Below are positions 38,613 through 49,876 of a stretch of 64,000 nucleotides of DNA, in pieces; positions within the stretch are counted from its first letter, which is position 1; the number at the start of each line of letters is the position of its first letter. The position numbers were made by a program, and so were the translations under genes. The stretch comes from Polydactylus sextarius (Eukaryota > Chordata > Actinopteri > Polynemidae): positions 7,448,501 to 7,512,500 of the forward strand of contig CM028914.1 of the NCBI GenBank assembly GCA_016801845.1, written 5' to 3'. A model generated the notes under the pieces. The model ran no database searches and was not told the origin of the DNA. It saw nothing but the letters and a program-made list of their open reading frames with translations.

Positions 38613-41600
38613 TTGAAGGTCAAAATATACTATTATTTACCTCAGGGGATCTATATTTTTAATATGTTCCTTCCTTTGTATTCCTGGATATTAATGAAAG
38701 ATACAAAGGGTCACTGGAGAGAAAGCAGGATTTCTTAATGTGCTCTGAATCACAGTTTTTTTTTTATCTTAAGGACAATTGTAAAACTTTACATCACACT
38801 TGCATTTTCTAATACCTTAACGCCCCCATACATAGTCGGTTAGAAGAGTCCAGTGATACTCTGTTTTCTCTTTAAAAATTGACTTTCTGTCTTACTTTAA
38901 ATTTATTCAGAGAAATTATGCTATATGAATGTGGCGAGAGCTTCTACACCATTAATCATTCCTCTCCTTAATGGATTTCATGTGGACAGATGTGAGGTTT
39001 TTGAATTCTACATGTAAATGTTGTCATTTTAAAGTCTAAATGTACATAATTGTGAGATAGTCATTCTAATCCTGCTAAAAAAAAAAACTTTACTGTAAAG
39101 CACTTCAGTCCAGTGATAAATTAGATTGCTTGAAATTTTTGACCCCACAGATCAACATGTCTATGTTTACTAGATACCTGTAAGCTTGTTTTCTTGCCTC
39201 CAATCCCCACTCATATGGGTCTTCACACCCCACTCCCTCACCTATAACCCTCTCTCCATCTGTCTCTCTGTTTCTCCTCCTTGTTTTCTAGCCCTCACCA
39301 CCTTTCTCTTTCCCTCTTGTAGTCCACAGTCAGGATGTTATCTGTCTTACCCTTCTTTCAAAAAAAAAGAAAGAAAAAAACAGTCATGGTGTTCTGCACT
39401 TCGGCTTCGTGGCTTGATGTCTTACTCCAGCTCACGAGGAGCTGGTCTCATGAAAGTGGAAAGGGACAACTCTCTGAGCTGCAGTCTTGAGCTCACCACA
39501 TTAGTTATTCCCTGAGAGATTGTCTACGTGCTCTGAATCCAATTGGTCTCAAATCCTGTCTCAAGCACACACACATTTTAGTTCTTCTTTTATATCCCTG
39601 TGAGTCTTTCTTTAATTTTTTCATCCTCTTTTTTTGTGCTTACAGACCACACGCTCACACACCGTATGTCCTCTCCTTTTTTTTCTGTCTACTTCTTTCT
39701 TTCAGTGTTTGGACTCTCTCCCTCTCCATTCTTTTCCTCTATTTACTCATGCTCTACAGTATATTCATCCAAAGCCGGATACGGGAAACCTCCCTATTGG
39801 CTCTGTCAGCCTGTCCATATCCCAGTTAGCAAAGCCAATCGATCAGTGGAGCTCCTGAATTTCCCAGAAAGTCAATTACCAACTTACACATTGGAGCTAT
39901 TTTGGGAGAAGGGGGGAAACTGTAGGAATCATTAACTAGATAATGTCATGACAACCTTCCCTAGCCAGCCAGGGCAGAGTGCTGCCTGTGGATATGCAAT
40001 TTGTCTAGGTCATCTGAGAGTGAGACAGAATATGGGAGGATATTTGAACATATTTTTATAGAGCTGCTCTGAAAGTGCAAATACTCTTTCTGGTTGAGTT
40101 GAACATGGTTGTAGCGATTAGTGCCAGATTCAGACACCAGTACTTTATAATCCAGTGCTAATTGTTTTCAGTTGTTTGACTTCATGTTGTTAAGACAAGA
40201 TCAACTGCTGGTGCATTTAAAGAGTTGGTTTTATTTATTGAAATAAAACAAAAATTACTATTTAATGTCATGATCAAGAGTATATTTCCATCTTCTGTGA
40301 GTAACAATTTTGATCATGTATAAAAAACAGACATTTTTAACTATTAAGACACTTGAAGACACATTTGATGTCACATTATATTTCTACGATGCAGTAATGT
40401 GCTGTGCATCAGGGGGGTGCAATAGTAACTTAAAGGTTTTGTTATCATACTACCTGTTATCATATTACCTGTCAAATCATTAAACACCAGATGTCACTTA
40501 AGATTTAATGAATGAGAAGTGTTAGCATCATAATAACTTTGATTTACAAATGTTTCATGTGGCTTTAACCAAACAAACCAATTCGAGCCCATTTGTATTT
40601 GTACAACAGTACAAGCTTAAGCTACAAAATTCCCTTTAATGTCCTCTCCTAGAGAGAGTCTTTCATCAACAAATTTTCAAAGTTATTATGTAACTGTTTT
40701 TCATCACAAAAATGGGTGTTACATTTTCCTGTCTTTTCTTTGTCTCATGACTATAATCTTAGTGGGTTGAGTTTGGAAGGCATCAGGATTAATTTCATGG
40801 TGTCAAGGCTAATTTCACTATAGGTCCATCTTTTACAAAGGATGTTTTTATACTGCAGCCTTTCTGCCAGATATTAAAAGTGAACACTAATATATCCGCA
40901 GAAAGTTCAGACTGACCTCATATGAGGGGGTTGGCCGACTGCTGCTGGAAATGTCTAAACACAGCTTTTGAATAGTTGGAGCATTCCCCATCTGATTTGG
41001 TATGTAGACAGCAGTGTTATAGCCCCACATTAGAGGCTGTGAGCTGAAGGCTTTTTCCTGCTGTCACTGTTCCTCCACAACAGAGCAAAATGAAGGTTAT
41101 CATTCTTAACCTACACAAAGCTCTATTTGAGAATCACCAGTGAATATTTAATAGCTATAAATGATTCAGATATCAAAAACATAGCTATTAGACAAAACCC
41201 CTAAGATGACTCATACTCTTAATACCTGAATAACTGAGAACCCTCACACACACTCTCTCCTAATAGTTAATTAATGCTGTTTTTCTCTTTCATGTCACAC
41301 AAACAATTATTTTAATGGCAGTTTCCTGAGACCTAATTCAAATTGATTTCAAGCCTGTGATTAAAATCCTTTTTTGGCATGTGTCAAATCAATGATTTCC
41401 ATCCCAATTTTATTACCGGTCACATGCTTATTTGTTCCAGCTGTAGCTATTAAAAGCAACCTCATTCGTCACAGTAGGACGTGTTTTATATGCTACTCGT
41501 TTAATTACAGTGCACTTATGCACTGATTGAACTTTAAAGAGACAGTTCTCGCTAACAGACTTTTTAAAGCAGCACACCTATTTCTCTATGTTAAAAGAAT

Positions 41601-41894
41601 CAATGTAAAGTCAAAGTAGGTGTCCAATTGGTTAGTCAACTGCTGCATAAAGACATGAAACCAACTAGGTCTCACTTCCATGCAGTGTATTAGAGTCAAT
41701 GTGAGGAGTAATCTAGTTAAAATTCAGAGTACCACCCTGACACCATGCCTCTAAGCCATGTCAGATCAATGCACTTCATCCTTCATCTGTACACATGGCA
41801 CTCAAAGCCTGTTCTGCCACCCAAATTACTGCTGTGCTGAATTATAACTTTGTTGGACCTGGCAGTGCTCTGTACCCAAGGCATTCTGAAATAT

Positions 41895-41918
41895 CACTGA
41901 CAGAAAGAGCTGTCAGTG
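41895..41918. repeat. 9-bp inverted repeat
   Basis: CACTGACAG (41895-41903) and CTGTCAGTG (41910-41918) flank a 6-nt loop. Confidence 0.75.
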
Positions 41919-42094
41919 TGGATATATGTATCACCTGTGAGCTACAAGAAACAGACAGTTAATATCCAGGGGTCTTTTACAACAACGTTCATTAAAATCT
42001 AAATCTGGGCAGGAAGCTCCTTGTAAATATTTTTTTTAAATCTACTTACAGTACAAATAGCCATTTACTTGTATGTGTGTTTGGATTTAAAATG

Positions 42095-42125
42095 TTTTCC
42101 TGTTTTAAAGATTAAAACAGGAAAA
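42095..42125. repeat. Perfect 13-bp hairpin
   Basis: TTTTCCTGTTTTA (42095-42107) and TAAAACAGGAAAA (42113-42125) surround a 5-nt loop, AAGAT. Confidence 0.9.
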
Positions 42126-43467
42126 GATTCAAATTTTTTCTTCCTACATCTTACAAATCTTGTTTGCTGTTTGCTGTGTATTACATTTGCATTGCTGTGA
42201 TATTGTTGCTGAATGAAATAGGTATTGTCTGTTACTGAAGGGCAGTTTTAGGGCAGTCTTACAGTATATTATCATTAGTGCTATATATTATTGGTAGTCC
42301 TAATATAAAACTGGTTGAAGTGATTATCTGGAAAACCCAAATCATTACAATTTCTTTACCATCTGTAAACCTATTTTAGCCTATTTTATATTTGTAAATA
42401 GAAGCTAATTTTGTTAATTAATGGACTGACTCTATAGTAAACCATCATATAGATATGGATGTTCAGTTTCTAACACAGAATTTGGTTTATCTTTGGTGTT
42501 TTATATATTTCTAAGCTGATCCTTAGTGGTTTATCCTCTCTTAAAATATTTAAGTAATAAAAGGTCAAGAAGCAAGGGCATTTAATAGTATCGATAAGTG
42601 CCCTGTGTGTATGTGATTTACTCAGTGTACTGCTTGGTCGGTCCCATTTAGATTTCGCTCATGTGTTCATTTATTGAACCAAGTATGTCCTTTGCCTGAG
42701 CCAATATTGACCTGGGGTCAAACATTGATATATAACATGTCAGCGCATGTATGCCTAATTTCCATATTCTCACAATATCTCGCAGTTTGTTTGTTTTTTG
42801 TTTTTTTTTCCATTTTTCAAAATAAAATATATATATAGTGTGTGCAAAGACAATGAAAAGAAAAAGAAAAAAGGTGAAAGACAAAAGTGGTGGTGTAAAA
42901 CATTAATAGTCATAAATTAGATTTTGAAATGAGAAAAAAAAAAAAACGGGTACATACTGTTGTATAACCTACTTTACTGCAAAGACACTGCTTTAATGCC
43001 AAATTAAAATATTGTCTTGGGTGTTAGAATACTGTGACAAAAAAGACAAAGGTTCAGTGGATGGCAAAGTTTTTAGACTGTAACTACAATTGTGACTCTG
43101 TAGAGTTGGTGCCTGGCCACACAGCTTGGCAGCTGATAGTATTCATGGCACCAAGGGGAACCAGTGAAGAATAATTCTTCATTTTCCGTAAAGGTGAATT
43201 GAATTGGATAGCCATTTGAATGAACATAAATTTCCCTTAATGAGAAGAATGATATTTGGCCAGCTATGTGTTCTCTTGACACACGCTCTTTTTCCACACT
43301 GGACATCCTTCACTCCCAGACAGCTGTTTATCTTCCTCAGTCCACTAATAATGAGATGGATGCTTAGACATGTATTAACCCTGGCTACAGTTCCACTACA
43401 TCAGCACAACTATTCTGATTTGTGATTTTCTCTGCTACTTTTCCTTTTTTCTTTCTCTATCCACTGA

Positions 43468-43486
43468 TTTTTTTTTTTTTTTTTTT
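43468..43486 (+). repeat. Poly-T tract (T19) upstream of Ig1 acceptor
   Basis: It lies 86 nt before the acceptor of the first Ig exon, within a generally pyrimidine-rich region that runs to the splice site. It could contribute to polypyrimidine-factor binding; this is unproven. Confidence 0.8.
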
Positions 43487-43572
43487 ACTGTCGTCTCTGT
43501 TTTGCTGATCTGTCATCCATTCTTACTCTCCAACACCATTTGTTTTCTTTTTCTTATATCTCATACAAACAG

Positions 43573-43739
43573 AGGTTGTCCAGCTGACCCTGGCAGAGGA
43601 TCAGCGTATTAGCGTCTCTACAGTAACGGTGGGCCTCAGTGCTGTCCTTACCTGTGCCATCCAGGGGACGCTGCGGCCACCAATCATCTGGAAGAGGAAT
43701 GGCATTATATTAAACTTCTTGGACCTGGAAGATATCAAT
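43573..43739 (+). CDS. fstl4: fstl4 coding exon: N-terminal half of Ig domain 1
   Basis: After the acceptor ACAAACAG, two bases (AG) complete the Gln codon begun in the previous exon. The reading continues VVQLTLAEDQRISVSTVTVG, then LSAVLTC and GTLRPPIIWKRNG, and ends NFLDLEDIN before GTGAGT. The first Ig cysteine is in LTC and the core tryptophan in IIWKRN. The motifs VTVGLS and NFLDLEDIN fit FSTL4 as I remember it better than FSTL5, where the corresponding positions read TVGQS and NNLDLEDIN. This exon supplies the B and C strands of the first Ig fold, and the second cysteine is on the next exon. The AG/AG choice at the acceptor is settled by the reading frame. Confidence 0.95.
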
Positions 43740-46700
43740 GTGAGTGAATATTGTTGTTGTTGTTTTCTTTCTCATTATTTGGCACAAACATTCACTTGAG
43801 ATCAATAATGAACTAATTATATGTGACCTTCCCATTTTTGTGGACATGATACATCAGTAGCACCTGGAAAGAAGTTCATTCCATCTGGTACAAAAGTCAT
43901 GCAAGGATTAATGGATGGTGGTGAAAGGTCAAAATCACTCTGAAATCAATAATCCATATGTTAATTGTGATAAAATGCACTTAATATATTTTATTAAATT
44001 CTGGAACTTCACTTATTGTAGAGCAGCAGTGAAAAGCAATTCCAGTTTGTTCATGCTGATGATGAATTGTGGTGGTCAAATCATTGTCAGACTATATTTT
44101 CCATGGTGTGATTTTTTTTTTTTTTTTTTTTTTTTTGTAAAATTTTAGGAAAGTATGGTAATTTTTCCCAAGAATGTCCTGTTTTGGTTTATATTGATCA
44201 TAAAAGTATGTGCAGATTCTATGTGTAAGTTCCTCACTTTTCAGGCTCATTGTTAATTTGCTGCAAAACTAGCAACCATCTATTCCAATTATTGAGCTGT
44301 GTATATAATCATATATATCATAAATCTGAGTAGAAAGTGTTTATTACATTCCATATTTGAACCTTTCAAAAATGTTTGGATCCTTAACACATTAAATTTC
44401 TGTATAGGTGTGAACTTTTGTTGTTTTGAAAATGTTTCTGCACCATCAGACTTCAGGATAAAATACTACCCAGCTTTCTTATCAAACAGAAAAATTATAG
44501 GTTGCTTAGTCAAGAAAGAAGTGTGTGGCCATGCTCCTGTTTAGACACATCTGCATGGGTGACAGCACAGCCCCGGGCTTGCTTTACCTACAAGCAGATC
44601 ACAACTCACTAATTGCATGTTAATGAGCAGCCTTGTTGGTCTGGTGCAATGATGAGTGGATAAACAATGTCAAGTGTTAAGGTGGAGACTGGAGGAGAGG
44701 TGATGGCAACAGAGGTCTCTGAAGCTCTTGACTGCATATAATGAATTTTCACAGAGTGTGGTGATCTGTGTAGAGGAGGGAAAATGAAGCCCTAGCTGTG
44801 TTTGAGTTTCTTTTCATTGAGTCAAGCCGAGGATTAAATAAACAAAGTCACTTAATGCATGACAGAGATAGCATCAATGCTTTGAAGAATTCATAATTTT
44901 AGAAATTATTAAATTATAGGTTGCAATATATGTCACTTCCAGAAAGAACAAGACAAATAACACATGTAAAAGAATATAGCCAGGTTGTCAGTTCTTGTGT
45001 TTTTAAGATTTTGCATTTTCTTGCCAAAATAAAGGATGTATGTAAAATAATAATGTAGCCATTCAAATAAATTACCCAGAATTCACAAAGGGAAAGATAA
45101 ACCACCAGCTGGATGTTTGGATTTATTTATGAGTTGTAGGACAGTTTTTCATTTAAGAAATGTGTGCATCTCAATTCTATATACCAATTGTTAAAAACTT
45201 CACATTAAGAATGTGTTATGTGTTAATGTTATTCATTTGAGCTATATCACATAAATTATACCGACAGGTTAAAGTCAGCAAATATTATGCAATAGTTTTG
45301 AAATCAATTCATTCATTACAGTGAAATCTATATTCATATGATGAATTCATGAAACTCGTTCTGTCTGAATCATAAAGCTGTGAGAAAATCAATAACAGAA
45401 TGAACAACAAAAACAAACAAACAAAAAACAGTAACCAGGAAGGAAGGAGGATATACAAAATGTGTTCTTTTCTTTTGAGTTACTCTCCCTACCTCCTCTT
45501 TCCTCCTCTCCCTAACATTGTGTTACAGTCAAGTCAAATTGAATGGAAATGGCTTTGTTTTCAGGAGTGATTGAAATCTTTTCCACTGGCATATAACTCT
45601 GGCAAATGGTAAACCCAAGAGCCAAGCCTCCATTACAATCAGGCTCATTTGTCTGCACTTTAGTTTTTTTATTTATTTATTCTCTGGCTCTATCTGTCCA
45701 CCTTCACCTCCACCATATTGCTGTCACAGTCTATATTCTTCTGCCTGATCACTCACAATAAAAAACTCTGTAAGTTATATTTTGAGTAGAACTCTATATC
45801 TTCTGGATATTACCTTCACTGTGTATATTAGAGAGTTCAGAAGAGTTTCACCAGGTTTGATTGCAGGAAAGTAATTTTAGCAGAACTAGTTACCGTGGTA
45901 CATCAACAATTGTGTTGTGTATCTGACATCTGAAATTGAATATTGATTAATTCAAAATGGAAATGAATAATACATATTTATTTTATTTAAAAAAGCTGCT
46001 TTTATTTCCATGTACACTGCAACACTTGGTAAACCACATGAATGTGACGCTTGACTGTATGCGAGTTTTATTGCATCAGTATTGTTCTGTATGTTATAAA
46101 AAAGCAATGATAATTTCTATTGTGGCATAGGTCAAAGGAGACACTGATGCAGTCCTGCATTTGAAAAGCAAATCGTCAGTGAGTGACTCAAGTTTATTCA
46201 TTTGAATGTGGCCAGTGGCCACTTTTATTCATAATTCTTCCACTGCTGTTTAATAAAGCATTTAATTTCCCTTGAATGAAAATAAAGGAATGTATTTTTT
46301 TCCAAAGATACTGTCACTCTAAGCACCATCAGTGCATTTCTGGAATTCAAAGGTTAAGATCTACCACCATTACGAGGGGACGAATGTGTCATTTAAATGC
46401 ATATTTTCTCACTCAGTCATGACACTGGCAAGCCAGAGGCAATGCAATGTTTAGGAGACAGTCCAGCTGGACACTCTTCTTTCCACAGTAACCAAAACAG
46501 ATAGTTAAAATGTTAAATTGATGTATAACGGCCATAACCTGCCAGATATACAGCCATACTTGTTTTTAACTCAAATTGTCCATTCTGCTTTAATTGCCCT
46601 CACTGGTGTGGTTGTATCACTCACCTTAATTGTAAATTCTGATCTTAAAAGGCTGCCTAAACTCCCCCATCTATCTTATAAGTAAATCATTTCACATTTT

Positions 46701-47351
46701 ACAAGTCACAAGTGACTCTCTGTCAGGTTGCATTTATTTCTAAAGCCCTCAGAAAGAAAGCAGACATTTGTGGCTCCGGCATCATGACAGAGCTGCATCA
46801 GGACATCTGCTCTGCCACTTGGTGGGACAGCGAACTATTTAATGCCTTAATCCACCCTAAGCTGTGGCTAGAACCCCCTCGTGGCTGCTGTATGCTGCAC
46901 CAACAACAACCAGCTCCATTCATCAACCTAATGGGCTTTATATTTTTAACCCTTGCCATTTATCAGACTGTGGCAGCGTGATGAGGGGAGAGAGGAGGAT
47001 CAAATTCCCCAACGCCTGCTGCAGCTCAACAGGGAAACCATTGATTCATGGTCTCTCTTCCCTTTCACATCACTCTTTTTCTCTCTTGTCTTTTCCCATC
47101 ACTCCCTGCTGTTGTGTGCCTCTTCTCTCCTTTCCCAGGTCTCTCCACAAATCCTCATGTATTTTATCGGGCTACCTAATTTCTTGGTGTGGTTCTTTGC
47201 TGCATCCCATTCTTCACCACTATTCCCTCTACTACACCTCCTATTCTTCTCCGACCATCTCCCTCTTCTTTCGTTTTCGTTTCTTTCACCACTGCCATTA
47301 CAGGGCAATTCTTTACTTAATTTCCTCTTCCATCTCTTCCCTCTATCACAG
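43740..47351 (+). other. fstl4: fstl4 intron inside Ig domain 1 (3.6 kb)
   Basis: A phase 0 intron, GTGAGT to CACAG. It contains a T25 run (44112-44136), A/T-rich sequence and, from about 47040 to 47340, a long C/T-rich stretch leading into the acceptor. That stretch stays open in two frames over about 500 bases and produces long artefactual ORFs. Confidence 0.9.
44112..44136. repeat. Poly-T tract (T25)
   Basis: Twenty-five consecutive T in the intron that splits Ig domain 1. Confidence 0.95.
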
Positions 47352-47472
47352 GACTTTGGGGATGATGGCTCACTGTACATCACCAAGGTGACAACTATCC
47401 ACATGGGGAACTACAGTTGCCATGCTTATGGCTACGAAGACCTCTATCAGACACATGTGCTGCAGGTGAATG
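47352..47472 (+). CDS. fstl4: fstl4 coding exon: C-terminal half of Ig domain 1
   Basis: The exon starts on a whole codon and reads DFGDDGSLYITKVTTIHMGN and then YSCHAYGYED up to VLQVN, plus one base (G) completed to Val by the next exon. It carries the second Ig cysteine, 51 residues after the first, inside the usual Y-x-C motif. An N-linked glycosylation sequon, Asn-Tyr-Ser at 47409-47417, sits just before this cysteine. The donor is GTTAGT at 47473, slightly weaker than the GTAAGT/GTGAGT sites of the other exons. The sequence is highly conserved with remembered FSTL4/5 proteins (SLYITKVTT). Confidence 0.95.
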
Positions 47473-47934
47473 GTTAGTAGTGGCTCATTTCTTACTAACA
47501 ATTGTGGGAGAAGTTTAGATAAAATGCTTTTATTTTGTTTGTGCTTCTTTGTGTTTCTACAAAGAGAGTATTTTTCTTACTGCTCCTCCTTTTTCCAGCA
47601 GTGGTGACAGTGATGAAAAGGTCTGATGATAGTCACAACTTAGGACCTTATGGTTGGCCATTTCAAAACAAAAAGAAAGTGCACCAAACACAAAAAAACA
47701 ATGACTGAACAAAGAAAACACATTTCACCACAAATTCTGTGAATCTATCTGGGACACTTTTCTAAAGACAAGGACATTTTTTCAAATATCTACTGAAACA
47801 GAGTTTTAACTATTTCATGTTGCCACAACACATTAGATAGGTTGTTATGTTTAGTCCAGCGAGACAAATACTGCACTATATGAATAATTCAAACAGAAAG
47901 TGAACAACCTAGGTAATAATGCCATATTTCCCTG

Positions 47935-48020
47935 TTTTTTTTTTTTGTTTTGTTTTTTTTTGTTTTTTGTTGTTGTTGTTGTTTGTTTTTGTTGTTTTTT
48001 AGGGTTTTTTTTTTTTTCAG
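47935..48020. repeat. T-rich (TTTTG/TTG)n low-complexity tract
   Basis: Long T-runs alternate with single G and a (TTG)4-type core, ending in T13-CAG. The end resembles a very good 3' splice site but is followed by non-coding sequence. Confidence 0.9.
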
Positions 48021-48920
48021 ATTTAGCAAAACCTAAAATTAAAAAGTATCCATAAGGCTGTATATGTATATATGATGTTCAATGACGGAGTCATCTTAAC
48101 GGCAGTGTCATTTTAAAAGCCCCCCACCTGTTTACCAACAACAAATAAAACATACTGCCTTCCCTTAATTTCAAACCTTTGTCTCAGGCAAAGGGGAAAA
48201 TGTATTTATTGAGGCTCTTTACATTAAAAGAAAAGAGACACTAGATCTGATTGTTTTGTTTTTCCAAGATGTTAATTGAAAAGAAATGCACCTGCATTTG
48301 AACCCTGTACTAAAAAGGGGGAGAGGAAGTGATGGGAAGGGAGTTATGGAGACAACTAAGGTTCTGAAGGGTGAGTAATCAGCAGAGCACAATTATCAAG
48401 TGTTTGTGTTGGTGACTCAATGTCTCAAGTGAGATAGCACAAGTTGAGATAACGTGGAATGAAGGGGAGCCAAGTGCCACATTTAACTAAATGGGCGGTT
48501 GCATCCTATTAAAGCAATAACAAATACGGCTCTGTCAGCACTGCAATGAGACGGATCACAGTTTTGCAGCTTCAGTATTGGTAAAGTGGCCACTGTCACT
48601 ACTCTGCTCCACTACTTATGGTGTTGTAGTAGAACACGATATTAGTGCTGTTAAAACACACTTCTGAAATGTCAAGTACATACATATTTTTTGAAAAAGC
48701 AAGATATGAAGTGTACTGGTAGCAAACAGAAAAGGTGATATACAAGAGAGACAGATTGTATTACAGGGACCTTCAGACACTGAGGCTGCAGAGTAGATGT
48801 GAGGAGAAGTTAATGAGAAGGTGAATTGTACCTGTGTGTAGAATAAGAAAATAGATATTTTATTTATTGGTGCATGCTTTTATTTTGTTTGTGCTGCATA
48901 TGAGTGTGTGGTACATGAAT

Positions 48921-48975
48921 ATTAAATAAATATTAAATAAATATTAAGTATAATATTAAGTATAAATATTAAGTT
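48921..48975. repeat. Short tandem repeat (TATTAAATAAA-like)
   Basis: Several imperfect units of TATTAAATAAA and TATTAAGTATAA follow each other in the Ig1-Ig2 intron. Confidence 0.7.
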
Positions 48976-49714
48976 TCTTTAAACCATCAAGAAAGAAATG
49001 GATGAATCCTGATTCAATATCCTGTTGAAGGCACATCAATATTATCAACAAAATGTACTTTAAATACAATGAAATTTACAGTCAAGTGCAGTAGTACATT
49101 GGAGGAAAACAAAATTAGCTACACGCCACAAATAAAAATTAAATATATCATACAAAAAATAGTACTGATTAAAGAGCCTTTAGGAACAAAAAGATAAAGG
49201 AAGCAACGGGTGTGAAATTAATATTTTATGAGTCTGAAAGTACAGGGATATAGGTTGAATGGAAGAGATGATTGAGTTCCTGGAAGGAGGTACTATCAGG
49301 ACTTCTAGGAGAAGGTTGAGAGTGTGTCTCAGCATCCTAACTAGAAAATGACATCTTACCTGTTCATGTTAACTATTACCTCATATTTCATTCCCCCCCC
49401 TAAATTCTTCCACAGTCATTTGTGTTCCACTCCCCAGAGGAGGTGGTAAGTGGTGGATATGTCTAACATCTATTCCACACAGGGCTTGAGCTGTAATAAA
49501 GCAGCCCCAGAGCTCCTGGATTCTTGTTATGAGTAAAAATATTCCATGCTGGGGTGAGACAAATTCCTCTCTGTGCGCTGGGCGTGTAGGTGTTTGAGCT
49601 GTATTCCCCCAGGAATTATGGTCTACCATGAAACAGTGTGTAATTATGTTTTCACTCGCCCCTCTCCTCCCTCCCTGTTTGTGTTTTTGGTTTTGTTTGT
49701 GTTTGCGTGTCCAG

Positions 49715-49876
49715 TCCCTCCAGTGATCCTGGTCTATCCAGAGACACAGGCCCAGGAGCCGGGTGTATCTGCCAGCCTCCACTGTCACGCCGACGGCATC
49801 CCAAATCCCAAACTTCTCTGGCTGAAGAACGGCATGGACCTGCAGCCCAGATCCTCTAAACAGCTTTCTCTCATAG
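49715..49876 (+). CDS. fstl4: fstl4 coding exon: N-terminal half of Ig domain 2
   Basis: Acceptor GTCCAG. The first two bases complete Val, then the reading is PPVILVYPETQAQEPGVSAS, LHCHADGIPNPKLLWLKNG and a tail KQLSLI, ending with one base (G) of an Ala codon. The first cysteine of Ig domain 2 is in LHCHADG and the core tryptophan in LLWLKNG. The GIPxPxxxWLKNG pattern is the I-set Ig signature seen in this family. The donor is GTGAGG at 49877. The exon has visibly higher GC content and sharper codon bias than its flanks. Confidence 0.95.

Larger units (their letters stand above)
17644..43572 (+). other. fstl4: fstl4 large intron between EF-hand and Ig regions (25.9 kb)
   Basis: A phase 1 intron separating the calcium-binding part from the first Ig domain. 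I found no additional exon of the gene in it. It contains microsatellites (18624-18674, 22232-22300, 23956-23995, 38594-38612), inverted repeats (18330-18357, 23356-23389, 23540-23560, 33660-33702, 41895-41918, 42095-42125), a diverged local duplication (29030-29165 and 29450-29570), retrotransposon-like tails (about 21340-21462, 31090-31185, 33998-34246) and a T19 run 86 nt before the acceptor. Between these the sequence is AT-rich and unremarkable to me, including about 24000-28900 and 34300-38500. Confidence 0.85.
47473..49714 (+). other. fstl4: fstl4 intron between Ig domains 1 and 2 (2.2 kb)
   Basis: A phase 1 intron, which is typical of Ig-domain borders. It holds a T/G-rich low-complexity stretch (47935-48020) ending in a strong decoy acceptor and a short AT tandem repeat (about 48921-48975). 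No coding sequence was recognised. Confidence 0.9.

Noticed and set aside
46864..47477. Two long overlapping open frames (over 170 codons) running into the Ig domain 1 exon
   Set aside because: They are read-through of the C/T-rich intron end into the exon at 47352. The upstream part is low-complexity Ser/Leu/Phe, and the acceptor CACAG at 47351 fits the family's exon border.
48001..48020. Excellent polypyrimidine-AG signal suggesting an extra exon
   Set aside because: The sequence after it reaches a stop in the required phase within a dozen codons and resembles no family sequence. It is a decoy made by a T-rich repeat.
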